The notes: generated from the letters alone by a model not told the origin. A stretch of DNA of 64,000 bases from Fen-1362 sp049516395 (GCA_049516395.1 JBEKTD010000002.1:372001-436000), one strand, 5' to 3'. Numbered from the stretch's first letter, positions 34,507 to 44,100 are shown. Numbers and translations are program-made.

Positions 34507-35265
34507 TTACCAGTGCCCGCTGGGCCAATGTTCTTTTTCCAGAACCGGTAAAATAACCGACATCAATTTTTCACTTGCCGCAATCGCCTCTTGTTTGTTC
34601 GGATAAATTGTCCGCCCGGAGGCGATATTATAGAATTTCCATTCGACCTTTGAAAAGTACGAGTATTTGCTGAATGAATTCCAGTTCAGCGTGTTTCGGA
34701 CATCATACCTGTCGCCGTATTTGCCGTTGACGCGGAAAGTGTATAGAATCGGGAAGGAAGATGTTCCGCCGGTTAGGATATCCGACTTTGTGTCGGCAAA
34801 CACGAGGTAACGTGTTTTTATATCCCGCTCGTAAACACCGTTTATGGCTTTGAGCATAACTGTTTCGAATTTTATTCCCTGCAAGCCGCCCCCGATATAA
34901 CATTCTTCGGGCCTGTGCGGCACTATGTCGGGCAGCGAATAGTAAGTGATGAATAGCGTGCAAAACCGCGTTTTGCTTTCCGCCGGGGCGCTTGTGTCTT
35001 CCAGTGCCCACTGAATATAATCTTCGGTCCCGAGGGTGTTAAGAATATCCTGGTTCTCGATTTTCGATTTCTCGACCACTTTGTATGGTGCAAGATTGGA
35101 TTTGTCAAGGTCGCTTAGGGATTTTTTCAGGGGCAGCGGCTCGTAATGCCTGGAGAACTTCGACATACTTACAGTTGTTATTGCCAGCAGACAGACGCAT
35201 ATCAGAAAAGCCGGCTGCAGGTAGTTGGCTTTAATCGTCTCTCGTATATTCTTCGGCGTTGTCAT
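34507..35265 (-). CDS. epsI: EpsI-family exosortase-associated protein (DUF3485)
   Basis: Protein of 252 residues with one N-terminal membrane segment (about 17-35) and an EpsI-type exported domain. The motif PHRPEECYIGGG, together with CTLFITYYS before it, is the family hallmark. EpsI proteins go with exosortases, sometimes as a fused C-terminal domain, and are tied to exopolysaccharide export. Here it is a separate gene 34 bp after the exosortase stop. Confidence 0.82.
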   Translation of the reverse strand: MTTPKNIRETIKANYLQPAFLICVCLLAITTVSMSKFSRHYEPLPLKKSLSDLDKSNLAPYKVVEKSKIENQDILNTLGTEDYIQWALEDTSAPAESKTRFCTLFITYYSLPDIVPHRPEECYIGGGLQGIKFETVMLKAINGVYERDIKTRYLVFADTKSDILTGGTSSFPILYTFRVNGKYGDRYDVRNTLNWNSFSKYSYFSKVEWKFYNIASGRTIYPNKQEAIAASEKLMSVILPVLEKEHWPSGHW

Positions 35266-35298
35266 TGTTATTTTAGTTTCGTTTATTGCTTCGGACTC

Positions 35299-36270
35299 CT
35301 ATGCTTTACGCCTGACGATAACATCCGAAACGTTGGACTCATCGTCTTCGACAAACAAGTTTGACATAAACCATGCAATCGCTCCGTAAAGCCCGAACGC
35401 TATCGGGAGCATAGCCATTCCCAGCAGGTCGTGGTAGATTCCCTGTGCATATTGCGGGTCACAAAACACATAGATGAGACCGGTTATGGTTACCCTTATA
35501 ATATTGCAGAGAATTGCTATTGGGATAGTACTGGCCAAAAGCACGAGTCGCTGCCATGCGGGCCTGTAGTGCAAATACGCCATTGCCACACCCAAGGCAA
35601 AAAACGTCATCAGTAGGCGCATGCCACTGCACGCCTCTGCCACGTCGAGGGGCGGTTCCAGGGCCTTGCCTTTGTAAACGATGTCTATTACGACCCCGTT
35701 GGCTATAGCGTCCATTTTTGGTATCAAATTGAGTGCCGCGGTTGAAGCCGTAGCCGCCCACAGACGCATTGGTATCGTGGCGCTTCTTAATATTTCATCC
35801 GGCAGCGGTATCGCGAATATAAGGTATGTGATTGGCAGCCACGTATATTTAATTAATGGTCGGCCGCCGAGGAACAATACCACTCCCCCAAGCACACCAA
35901 CCGCTGATATTTGTCTGAAGTATCCATATCCCGCCCGGCTGACTGTGTTAAAAACATAAAATAAGATGATGCCCACAAGCAAAAGCAGCCCTAGGTAGTT
36001 TGGTTTGGTTCGGGCATTGAGGATTTCCTGCCTGGACTGGTTCAGGAAGTATAAGCTGAAAAGCGGGATGAGGAATCCGTGTGACCAGCTTGGGTCGGTC
36101 ACCCATTGCTTAATGATGCCGCCTATTTCTTTGTTAAACAGGCAGTAAAGCAGCGTTCCGATTATCACAATCCGGATATATGTGTGCACTCCGAGTTGCC
36201 GCCACTGCTCTTTTGGTGCCGAAGCGGTTTCCCGCAACTCGGTTGTGGATGTAACAATATTGTCCGCCAT
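35299..36270 (-). CDS. xrt: Exosortase (XrtA-like membrane transpeptidase)
   Basis: Integral membrane enzyme of about 323 residues with eight to ten hydrophobic segments. The exosortase active site is present: nucleophile cysteine in AEACSGMRLLM, the arginine in CNIIRVTITG, and the histidine in YHDLLGMAML. Exosortases process C-terminal PEP-CTERM-type signals on exported proteins. I saw no PEP-CTERM-like C-terminus among the window's proteins, so its substrates lie elsewhere. ATG at 36268-36270 is preferred (GAGG 4 nt upstream) over ATG 36312. The subtype (for instance XrtU) cannot be fixed by eye. Confidence 0.9.
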   Translation of the reverse strand: MADNIVTSTTELRETASAPKEQWRQLGVHTYIRIVIIGTLLYCLFNKEIGGIIKQWVTDPSWSHGFLIPLFSLYFLNQSRQEILNARTKPNYLGLLLLVGIILFYVFNTVSRAGYGYFRQISAVGVLGGVVLFLGGRPLIKYTWLPITYLIFAIPLPDEILRSATIPMRLWAATASTAALNLIPKMDAIANGVVIDIVYKGKALEPPLDVAEACSGMRLLMTFFALGVAMAYLHYRPAWQRLVLLASTIPIAILCNIIRVTITGLIYVFCDPQYAQGIYHDLLGMAMLPIAFGLYGAIAWFMSNLFVEDDESNVSDVIVRRKA

Positions 36271-36360
36271 AATCCTCGAGTTTTCACATAATCGGCCGGC
36301 GATTGAGGCCATTTTCGGTATCCAGCCGCTTAAAACACAATCAACTGCTGCGCGGCTCGT

Positions 36361-37899
36361 TTAGTTGACGAAGTTACGGTCATAAACGAACCCGAAACCA
36401 TAAGTCGCCCTAAAGGCATTTCGCAACACCGCCCGCCATCTGGCCGATGGATGTGTCCCGACGTTGATTAAGTCGTTTGGTTTGATAAAGAAGTCCGGCT
36501 GTTCGCCCGTTGCGATTTTATCCAGATCCACCATAACGATTTCTTCACGTTTCTTGCCAATTCTTCTGACGACCTCGCAATTTTTTGGCCACGCCAGTTG
36601 TCCCAGACCACCCGCTGAGGCAATAGCCATTTTCAGCGTCATAGGCCGGCCCGTTATGTTAACAAAGCCCTGATTATTTACGTTGCCCATAATACAGAAT
36701 TCGCCAATAATATCAACAGGCACGTGAATAGTATCGCTTGGTCTGATTACGATATTATAACGAGGGTCTCCGCCAAGGAGTTTGTCTGCGGGAACTCTTA
36801 TGATTCGCCTCTGTGTGCCTCCGGAGCCGATTTGCTCCCAGCCGGCCGTAGCAGGAGCAGGTTCTTTGGCAGCTTGTGGCGGCTGCTTGGGTTGCCCAAC
36901 CTGTTCCTGAGGTTTTTGGGGCTCGCCTACCTGTACCGGAATCCATCGGCCATCCTGGAATATCCATTCAATCCGGCCTTCGTTTGCAGATGATGGAGGG
37001 CTGGTGGGGGAAACCGGACGACGGTCTGTCTGATTGCTACCCTCGGATTCCTGTAACGTTTCTGGTAATGCGGCTTCATCAAGCTCGTTGGCTGTGGCCA
37101 TTTCCGTTGAGGCGATGACAATGTTGTTGCCTGCGCCGCGATTTGCCATTGGAGCGATTACGTCCAGCATTTCGTCCGGTTTCTCGGCTGGTGGGGCTGC
37201 TGGTGGCGGGGCGGCTTTCTCGGTGTCTGCTTTGGGTGTTTCTGTCGAAGGCGGGGCCGTTTCAGCTGACGTTTCTTTGCCCGTAATTGGTCTGGACACG
37301 TATATGTAACTTATATTGAACTGGCTTATGCCGCCCGCGATTGCCAGTGCATCCGCCAGCCGATAATCGTAACGGGGTATATCATATAGGCCGGGCTTCG
37401 GAACGCCATTGCCCAGAATAGAGAACAGCCGGCTTTGGGATTTGAACAGGACTACTGTTACCGAAGGCGATTTCAGGATGTTGGGTGAGAGAATCTGTTT
37501 TATTTCCTCTTCCAGTTGTGATTCGGTCAGCCCGCCCGCGTTCACCACTCCGACATCCGGAATAGATAATTTGCCTGTTTCGGTAATAACAAACTGGTTT
37601 GAATACAAAGCGCCTTCCTGGAACAGCTCAAAAATGCTTATGTTGACAGCATCGCCGGGGCCGAAGACGTAATCGGTATCGTATGCGACGACATCGGCGG
37701 GTTTGGGGTCCTCGCCGGCTTCCCAGGCAGCGGACGTTTCCTCTGCCACGCCCAGTGAATCAAGTATCACGTTCACTGCCGGAACTGGCTTAAATCTGCC
37801 GACTTGGGTGGGGTCCCAGAACTTGACATCGCAACCAACCGCGCAGACGCATAACGCAAGCAGGGAAATGACCGAAGATGCTGTCTTTATTTTCTTCAT
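36361..37899 (-). CDS. Polysaccharide export lipoprotein (Wza-like) with interrupted SLBB region
   Basis: Predicted outer-membrane exporter of 512 residues. The signal peptide ends AVGCD with lipidation near Cys23. The Poly_export domain is at about 73-155 (DYVFGPGDAVNISIFEL) and an SLBB domain at about 155-200 (FSILGNGVPKPGLYDIPRYD). A Pro/Ala/Glu-rich insertion of about 150 residues (205-355) follows, then a second SLBB domain (about 385-450, FCIMGNVNNQGFVNITGRPM). The insertion is unusual for Wza. First gene of the leftward operon export-exosortase-EpsI-TPR-kinase-epimerase. Confidence 0.88.
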   Translation of the reverse strand: MKKIKTASSVISLLALCVCAVGCDVKFWDPTQVGRFKPVPAVNVILDSLGVAEETSAAWEAGEDPKPADVVAYDTDYVFGPGDAVNISIFELFQEGALYSNQFVITETGKLSIPDVGVVNAGGLTESQLEEEIKQILSPNILKSPSVTVVLFKSQSRLFSILGNGVPKPGLYDIPRYDYRLADALAIAGGISQFNISYIYVSRPITGKETSAETAPPSTETPKADTEKAAPPPAAPPAEKPDEMLDVIAPMANRGAGNNIVIASTEMATANELDEAALPETLQESEGSNQTDRRPVSPTSPPSSANEGRIEWIFQDGRWIPVQVGEPQKPQEQVGQPKQPPQAAKEPAPATAGWEQIGSGGTQRRIIRVPADKLLGGDPRYNIVIRPSDTIHVPVDIIGEFCIMGNVNNQGFVNITGRPMTLKMAIASAGGLGQLAWPKNCEVVRRIGKKREEIVMVDLDKIATGEQPDFFIKPNDLINVGTHPSARWRAVLRNAFRATYGFGFVYDRNFVN

Positions 37900-38369
37900 A
37901 TCCTTGAATTTATCGGCTTAGGACATACACAGCTTTACCTGTCTTGCCCAGATTCTAAGTGTGAATAGCTTCGATTTTGGCTTTAAAAACCGCTCCTCAA
38001 AATAGCTGCGCACACCAAAGCCCGCAAAAAGCGATATATAGGCCTAACTTCTTATATTGAAAAGAGTTACGCATATACTTTGCCTGAATGTTCCAAGGCA
38101 AAAGCAAAGCGTTGCGTGTGCTCACCTCACCCCGAGATGACCTCCATGACACTACAAACCCCGATTTACCGGGACCTATCGAACAATGCCCCTATCTACT
38201 CTTAAAAGCGGGCATTTGTTCATTGTCGTTTTATCATTTGGTGCGTCCTATAACAAGGGGTTTGGTAATATAGATAAGATGGGCAATTGCGTCAAGAGAA
38301 AAAATGGCAGAACCAAAATTTTTTTCGTCCGAGAGCGAAAAAATTGTCAAATTTAATGGTTTTACGCGC
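37900..38369. other. 470-bp intergenic region between the exosortase operon and purL
   Basis: The exosortase operon and purL both read leftward, so this stretch holds the operon's promoter at its left end and the purL 3' end at its right. No credible gene is visible. I see an AT-rich hairpin near purL (38317-38345) and no confident promoter or riboswitch. Confidence 0.5.
38317..38345. terminator. AT-rich hairpin downstream of purL
   Basis: TTTTTTCG pairs with CGAAAAAA around an 8-nt loop, starting about 25 bp beyond the purL stop. The stem is weak (two G-C pairs), so the terminator role is likely but not certain. Confidence 0.4.
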
Positions 38370-41276
38370 TTACCATGCAAAAGTCTTTTGCCAGGCCTGT
38401 TTGAGCGAATTAATCTTGGCGTTAATGACTTTTTGGCCTCGGATGTTCTTTATTACTAAGTTTTTAGTGTCAGTTACCTTTGCAATTTGGCCAAATGGCA
38501 GATTTAACATCAGTTTGGCAAAGGGGTTATAGTTTTCCGGCTCGACCTCTACGATGTATCGTGAGTTCGACTCGCTGAACAACTGGGTACTGGTTTGGCT
38601 GCAATCTTTGGTTTTTGGCAGTCCTCGCAGGTCGGCTTCGATACCCAGTCCGCCCGCAAATGCCATTTCGGCAAGCGCAACCGCCAGCCCCCCTTCCGAA
38701 CAGTCATGGCAACTGGCGACCAGTCCTTTGGCAATTGCTTCGGCAATCCTCTTTGCGATTTTCGGTGCTAATTTGAGGTCAACTTGTGGCACATTCCACA
38801 GTTTTGAGTTTTGAGTTTTGAGTTTTAAGTTTTCATAATGTGAGCCGGCAAGCTCGTTTTTGGTTTCGCCCACGATGAAAAGCAGATTGCCCGGTTTTTT
38901 GACGTCCATTGTTACGCACTTGCCGACGTCATCGACTAAGGATATCGCGCTGACCAGCAGTGTCGCTGGGATAGAGATTCGTGTGCCGTCGTCGCGCCTG
39001 AATTCATTGTTGAGAGAATCCTTGCCTGAGATGAACGGCGCATCGAACGCGATTGCCCCGTCGTAGCAGGCTTGGGCCGCGCGCACTAATGTGCCTAATG
39101 TTTCCGGTTTTGTGCAGTCGCCCCAGCAGAAATTATCCAGTAGCGCGATGCGGTCGGTCTTTGCGCCGACGCAGACAAGGTTTCTGATTGCTTCGTCTAT
39201 CCCTGAAAGAGCCATCCAATACGGGTCGATGTCCCCATAGCAGGGATTCATTCCGCAGCTTATCGCGACGCCGCGGTCGGAATTATATTTTGGTCTTATG
39301 ACAGCCGCGTCGCCGGGGCCGTCATTGGTGACGCCGGTCAGGGGCTTGATGACCGACGCACCCTGCACTTCGTGGTCATACTGACGAATTACCCATTCTT
39401 TGCTCGCGACGTTATAGGAGCCGAGAATTGCGAGAAGCTCTTCATTGTAGCTTGCTTTTTCTTCCGTCCCCTGTCCTCTGTCTTCTGTCTTCTGTCCCCG
39501 TGAAGCCCAGACAGCTTTTCTGGAGTACTTCGGGACGCCATCGTGCAAAAACTCCATATCGAGTTCGCCGACAAGAATTTCTTTGTATCGGAGCTTCAGT
39601 TTTTTATCGCCTGTGAATGTGCCGATAACAGTGGCCTCGACGTTTTCGCCTGCGAAGATTTTCATTATCGCGTCGAGGTTCTCTGGCTTTACGGCGATGA
39701 CCATTCGCTCCTGCGCTTCGCTAATCCAGATTTCGGTGTAGTTGAGGCCCGCGTATTTGAGCGGGACTTTGTCGAGGTCAACTTCCGCGCCCAAATCGGC
39801 ACCCATTTCACCAACCGCGCTCGATAATCCGCCTGCGCCGCAATCGGTGATTGCCTCATATAAACCTTGTTCGTTTGCCTGAATGAGGACATCTAACATT
39901 TTCTTTTCGGTGATGGCGTTGCCGATTTGCACTGCGTGCGAGAAAATCGTTTCGTGTTCGTGGGTCATTTCGCCCGATGAGAACGTCGCCCCGTGAATTC
40001 CGTCTCTGCCCGTTCTGCCTCCGACTACGATAATGAGGTTGCCCGCCTGCTGGTGTTTGAAGCATTTATTTTTATCCATTATGCCTATGTTGCCGCAGAA
40101 GACCAGCGGGTTGGCGATGTACCTGTCGTCGAAATAGATTGCGCCGTTGACGGTGGGGATACCCATTCTGTTGCCGTAATCGCGAACGCCTGCTACGACG
40201 CCCTTCATGATTCGTCTGGGATGTAAGACGCCCTTGGGAACATCTTCGAGCTTCATATTTGGGTCGCCGAAGCAGAAAATATCGGTATTGGCGATTGGCC
40301 TTGCGCCCATTCCTGTGCCCATCGGGTCGCGTATGACGCCGCCTATGCCCGTGGCTGCGCCGCCATAAGGGTCGAGTGCGGATGGGTGATTGTGCGTTTC
40401 GACCTTGAAACAAACCGCGGATTCATCGTCGAAATCAATTACGCCCGCGTTATCGGCGAAGACGCTTATGCACCAGGGCTTGTTTAAATCCTTTGTGGCT
40501 TTAAAAACAGTTTCTTTTAGCAGGTTATTGAACTGGATATGCTGGCCGTCGATTTCCATATCGACTTTGCTTTTGAGTGTTTTGTGGACGCAATGCTCGC
40601 TCCAGGTTTGCGCGATTGCTTCAAGCTCGATATCCGTCGGCTCCCTGCCGATTCGTTTGAAGTAATCCTGAATCGTTTTCATTTCCACTGCGTTGAGAAA
40701 CAGGTCTTTTTCTTTACTGAGATTAACTAACCCCTGCTCATCAAGGTCTCGTATCGGCAGGTGGACTAAATTCAGTTCGTATGGTTTGATATGCGGGCTT
40801 GGCGGCTCGGTATCGTTGCCGACAACGCAGACCTCGATACAGTCGTTGGCTAAGATTTTCTTGGCGATTGTGTCGATTTGTTTGCTGTTCAATTCTCCGA
40901 GCAGGACGTATTTTCTGGCGGTGCGGACGCTATCGGGTTTTATGCCCATATCGTTCATTGCGCTGGTTACGGATTCCGCGACGGGGTCTGTAACGCCGCT
41001 TTTGAGATGCACTTCCATCAAAGTTGCTTTTGCCAGTCCTGCCGGTGCGCCGCTTCTGCCTATGTAATATTCTTCACAAACGGGGTCCGCCAGAAGCTCT
41101 TTTGCAAGCCGGTCGGCGAAGTCCTTTTCGAAGTCCGCCTCAATGAGATAAACGCGGGCGAACTGCACCGCTTCGACAGCGTTTATCCCGAATTCCTTTA
41201 TATCAGTAAGAACGCTGGCCCCCTGCACGTCGGGGAAACCCGCCTTGTTGCATACCTCAAATCGCCATTGTTTCAC
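38370..41276 (-). CDS. purL: Phosphoribosylformylglycinamidine synthase, PurS-PurS-PurL fusion
   Basis: Step four of purine synthesis (FGAR to FGAM). The 968-residue protein starts with two PurS-like domains (about 1-80 and 85-165; WRFEVCNKAGFPDVQG, LMEVHLKSGVTDPVAESVTS). The PurL part follows with TWSEHCVHKTLKS near 240, VKVETHNHPSALDPYGGAAT near 310, and a second AIRS half. There is no PurQ glutaminase domain, so PurQ must be separate. Two low-complexity stretches, about 593-606 (RGQKTEDRGQGTEEK) and 814-826 (NLKLKTQNSKLW), are translated 7-bp arrays. Confidence 0.93.
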   Translation of the reverse strand: MKQWRFEVCNKAGFPDVQGASVLTDIKEFGINAVEAVQFARVYLIEADFEKDFADRLAKELLADPVCEEYYIGRSGAPAGLAKATLMEVHLKSGVTDPVAESVTSAMNDMGIKPDSVRTARKYVLLGELNSKQIDTIAKKILANDCIEVCVVGNDTEPPSPHIKPYELNLVHLPIRDLDEQGLVNLSKEKDLFLNAVEMKTIQDYFKRIGREPTDIELEAIAQTWSEHCVHKTLKSKVDMEIDGQHIQFNNLLKETVFKATKDLNKPWCISVFADNAGVIDFDDESAVCFKVETHNHPSALDPYGGAATGIGGVIRDPMGTGMGARPIANTDIFCFGDPNMKLEDVPKGVLHPRRIMKGVVAGVRDYGNRMGIPTVNGAIYFDDRYIANPLVFCGNIGIMDKNKCFKHQQAGNLIIVVGGRTGRDGIHGATFSSGEMTHEHETIFSHAVQIGNAITEKKMLDVLIQANEQGLYEAITDCGAGGLSSAVGEMGADLGAEVDLDKVPLKYAGLNYTEIWISEAQERMVIAVKPENLDAIMKIFAGENVEATVIGTFTGDKKLKLRYKEILVGELDMEFLHDGVPKYSRKAVWASRGQKTEDRGQGTEEKASYNEELLAILGSYNVASKEWVIRQYDHEVQGASVIKPLTGVTNDGPGDAAVIRPKYNSDRGVAISCGMNPCYGDIDPYWMALSGIDEAIRNLVCVGAKTDRIALLDNFCWGDCTKPETLGTLVRAAQACYDGAIAFDAPFISGKDSLNNEFRRDDGTRISIPATLLVSAISLVDDVGKCVTMDVKKPGNLLFIVGETKNELAGSHYENLKLKTQNSKLWNVPQVDLKLAPKIAKRIAEAIAKGLVASCHDCSEGGLAVALAEMAFAGGLGIEADLRGLPKTKDCSQTSTQLFSESNSRYIVEVEPENYNPFAKLMLNLPFGQIAKVTDTKNLVIKNIRGQKVINAKINSLKQAWQKTFAW
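38800..38834. repeat. 7-bp-period array inside purL (AGTTTTG units)
   Basis: Five exact-period units on the plus strand: AGTTTTG three times, AGTTTTA, AGTTTTC. It is translated on the minus strand as NLKLKTQNSKL. The unit is the same as in the ssb-rpsR hairpin at 17628-17662. No facing arm is seen. Confidence 0.75.
39458..39498. repeat. 7-bp-period array inside purL (GACAGAA units)
   Basis: Read on the purL strand: GACAGAA twice, GACAGAG, GACAGGG, GACGGAA, GAAAAAG. It is translated as part of RGQKTEDRGQGTEEK. The same unit type occurs in ftsK (8493-8524), where it gives the similar peptide RQKTE. Confidence 0.75.
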
Positions 41277-41413
41277 AGTGATGTTACCTCACAATTTAAT
41301 GATAAGGTTTGAAAGTTCATCGGATTATACGGCGGAGCGATTGAGCCGTCAAGAAACGTGAAGTACTGGGAAAAACTGGGTCTTGATCCCGGTAATCTTG
41401 CCGGCGGCCAAAA

Positions 41414-43189
41414 TCATTCAGATAAATTCTTAAGTTTCTTTCCCTTGAGATCCGGAAACCCCGCTCCATGGTCGATTATCGCCGTCACTTCTCCTTTGTC
41501 ATTCTTAATGAAGGTTAATTGCACACCATCAGTCTTGATGAAGAAATTCGTTTCCGATTCGGGATAAATATCGAACGCACCTTGGAGAACATCCTTGCCC
41601 CAGGATTGCCCGACCAATTGCTCTCCTTCTCGCCAGATCGTCAGTTTGATTCCAGTGGGATGCGCGGTGTCCGGCGCAAATTCGTAGTGGCCGACGACGA
41701 TATCAAGAAGTTTTGTGTCCAGCTTGATGGCAACACGCGGTTTGGGCGATTCAGGTATCTTAGGCGGCTCATTGGATATTTTTTTGTAAGAAAATACTTT
41801 GCCTTGGTAGTCCATTTTCAAGCAGGTCACTTTGCCCCAAACGTTCCTAGAAAAGGTCATGGGACGACCGCTCAACCTTTCAAAAAAGCGGGTTTCCGAT
41901 TCCGGCAGTAATTCGTCGGCGATAGGCGGCAATAATACATTAACCGGCCATGATTTTGGTCCTGTGGCCTGGGCGAAGAGCCGATTCCCTTCAAGCCGAA
42001 TACCGATGCCTGATTGGGAGCTCGCGCCATCTGCATTGTATTGCCCCACATACGAATCGTAAAGCTGGCTGCTGATTTTTGTCTCCTTTGGTCGTAGGTC
42101 CGACCGCCATTCGCTTTCGAGTAAAAACTTGCCTATAGCGCGAGGGTCAGGCCAGTCCATCGAAGAAGACAAGACCACCGCGCCTCGCCGCCGCGTCTTG
42201 TCGAAACCGACGAACGCGCTGAAGCCGTCCGTGGCTCCGTCATGCGAGATGATTTCCCTTCCCTGTGCATCAAAATCAACCATCCACGCTAAAGCAATGT
42301 TCATGTTTTGAATTGCGGATTGAAAGTGAACCGCATGTGTTTTTTCCATCAACTGGGTCAAACCGGACGGCGTCAGGCCGAGGTTGGCCGAGACATATTT
42401 CAGCAGGTCATTGGCCGTCGAGCGCAACGCGCCGGCGCCCACCAGGACCCCAATATCCAAAATCGGGACAGAGTAGCCGAATTCATTGTGACCGGTGGTG
42501 AAGCAGGATTTCAGTTCGGGCGTCAGCGTAATCCGCGTGCTGTTCATCTTTAACGGCTTGCAAATCCGCTCCACCACGAGCGATTCGTAGTTCATCCCCG
42601 CTTTCAGCGTGATGACATGACCCAGCAACCCCATTCCCAGGTTGGAATAGTCGAACTTCGCTCCCGGGTCACGGGTCAATTTGTAGTCGGACAGGAAGGC
42701 ATACAACTTCTCAATGGTATAATCAGCAGCGAGATTATCCGCACGTCTGGGGTCGAAGTTGTCGGGCATCTTTGGAAGCCCGGAGGTATGAGTGGCCAGT
42801 TGGAGCAAGGTGATTTCCTTGCCGTTGTGGGTCGGCATCTTGACCGAGGCGGGCAAATACTTTGCCACGGGATCATCGAGCTTCATCTCACCGCGCTCAA
42901 TCATGTCTTGTAGCAACAGCCCGGTAAATGTTTTGGTGACGGAACCGATCTCGAACAGAGTATCGCCATTTACATCCTGGTCGGTGCCGTTATCCATTTT
43001 CCCGTAACTGACAATGCTGCTGCCATTCTCGTCCACGATACCGACGACGATGCCGACATCCCGCTTTTCAACTTCAATGCGATGCTGCAGAAACGCGTGG
43101 ATGGCATTGGTGAATTCCTCCGCCGAAGCGCGAAAGGGAAATGCTGTTAACAATATTGTGAAACAAAGGACTCGGCCGGGGGTGATCAT
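41414..43189 (-). CDS. Serine hydrolase, beta-lactamase/penicillin-binding (AmpC-like) family
   Basis: Secreted hydrolase of 591 residues. The signal peptide is at about 1-23 (FPFRASAEEF). The class C beta-lactamase-like domain (about 25-370) has nucleophile motif SVTK at 83-86 and the YSN motif (KFDYSNLGMG near 187). The third HxG-like motif is DGATDGFSAFVG. The C-terminal about 220 residues contain two repeats of a small beta domain seen after such hydrolases (YVGQYNAD, VVGHYEFAPD). The substrate is unknown; many are peptidases or esterases rather than true beta-lactamases. It sits alone between purL and tyrA and may be acquired, but the base composition is not strikingly different. Confidence 0.85.
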   Translation of the reverse strand: MITPGRVLCFTILLTAFPFRASAEEFTNAIHAFLQHRIEVEKRDVGIVVGIVDENGSSIVSYGKMDNGTDQDVNGDTLFEIGSVTKTFTGLLLQDMIERGEMKLDDPVAKYLPASVKMPTHNGKEITLLQLATHTSGLPKMPDNFDPRRADNLAADYTIEKLYAFLSDYKLTRDPGAKFDYSNLGMGLLGHVITLKAGMNYESLVVERICKPLKMNSTRITLTPELKSCFTTGHNEFGYSVPILDIGVLVGAGALRSTANDLLKYVSANLGLTPSGLTQLMEKTHAVHFQSAIQNMNIALAWMVDFDAQGREIISHDGATDGFSAFVGFDKTRRRGAVVLSSSMDWPDPRAIGKFLLESEWRSDLRPKETKISSQLYDSYVGQYNADGASSQSGIGIRLEGNRLFAQATGPKSWPVNVLLPPIADELLPESETRFFERLSGRPMTFSRNVWGKVTCLKMDYQGKVFSYKKISNEPPKIPESPKPRVAIKLDTKLLDIVVGHYEFAPDTAHPTGIKLTIWREGEQLVGQSWGKDVLQGAFDIYPESETNFFIKTDGVQLTFIKNDKGEVTAIIDHGAGFPDLKGKKLKNLSE

Positions 43190-43206
43190 TTTTTTGTCAC
43201 GCTTTA

Positions 43207-44079
43207 TTAAATCAGTTCCTTCCTGTTCATTTTGTATTCTACGAGCTTGCTGCGTTTTGTCCTTGCGGCGTCGAGCAGCTTCTCAATCCTTTTTCTGTCG
43301 CCAGCGCGAATCGCTTTTTTTAGTTTCGCAAGCTCCGCGGCCAACCGGTCAATTCCGCGAGTGATATTTTGAGTGTTGGTCATCAGTACATCCGCCCAGA
43401 TATTGGCGGGGCCTGAAGCGATTCGCGAACTATCCATAAAACCCTTGCCCGCGAATTTCAATTCTTCGGCGTTACTGGCATTGACCAGCGCTGCTGCGGT
43501 AATGTGCGGCAAATGACTAACGTCGGCGAAAATGCGGTCGTGTTGGGCGGGCGTCATTATTTTAACGAAGCAACCCAGCGCTGACCAGAATTCTTTCACG
43601 ATTCGCACGGAACATTTATCTGTATTTTTTGAAGTAGTCAGGATACAGAGTGCCTTATAGAAAAGGTCATCCCTGCAAAACTCGACGCCCCTTTGTTCGG
43701 AGCCGGCGATTGGGTGCGAGCCGACGTAGTGAACGTTTTTTGGCAGGCATCTGGCTGCCCAGTGATGCGGCATTAGTTTGGTTGAGCCGACGTCTGTTAC
43801 GATACAACCGGCGGGCAGCGCATCGGCGATTTGGTGGAAGGTGTCCTCAAAGTTGCCTATAGGTGTCGCGAGGATGACTAAATCAGCGTCTTTGACGCTC
43901 GCTTTTATGTCGTCGAAGACCTCATCGACCACTTTTAGCCGGCGCGCCTTTGCGCGGGTGCTTGGTCTGTGGGAAAACCCCGCAGTTTTGACGCCGGAGA
44001 GCGATTGCGATACGGCTAAACCCACGGAACCGCCCAATAAACCCAACCCGATGACTGTTATTTTTCTTAAGTGCTGCAT
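43207..44079 (-). CDS. tyrA: Prephenate (or arogenate) dehydrogenase
   Basis: NAD(P)-dependent oxidative decarboxylase of tyrosine synthesis, about 291 residues. The Rossmann motif VIGLGLLGGSVGLAV is at residues 8-22, with ATPIGNF, VTDVGSTK and GSHPIAGSE marking the nucleotide and substrate sites. The catalytic histidine lies in that GSHPIAGSE stretch. No chorismate mutase or ACT domain is attached. ATG at 44077-44079 is preferred, with AAGG 8 nt upstream; the in-frame TTG two codons earlier is possible. Confidence 0.92.
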   Translation of the reverse strand: MQHLRKITVIGLGLLGGSVGLAVSQSLSGVKTAGFSHRPSTRAKARRLKVVDEVFDDIKASVKDADLVILATPIGNFEDTFHQIADALPAGCIVTDVGSTKLMPHHWAARCLPKNVHYVGSHPIAGSEQRGVEFCRDDLFYKALCILTTSKNTDKCSVRIVKEFWSALGCFVKIMTPAQHDRIFADVSHLPHITAAALVNASNAEELKFAGKGFMDSSRIASGPANIWADVLMTNTQNITRGIDRLAAELAKLKKAIRAGDRKRIEKLLDAARTKRSKLVEYKMNRKELI

Positions 44080-44100
44080 AATCAAGACCTTACAAACGTT

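Noticed and set aside
41414..43189. Serine hydrolase as an antibiotic-resistance beta-lactamase.
   Set aside because: It has SxxK and YSN but also an added C-terminal region typical of peptidase or esterase relatives; no resistance context is present.
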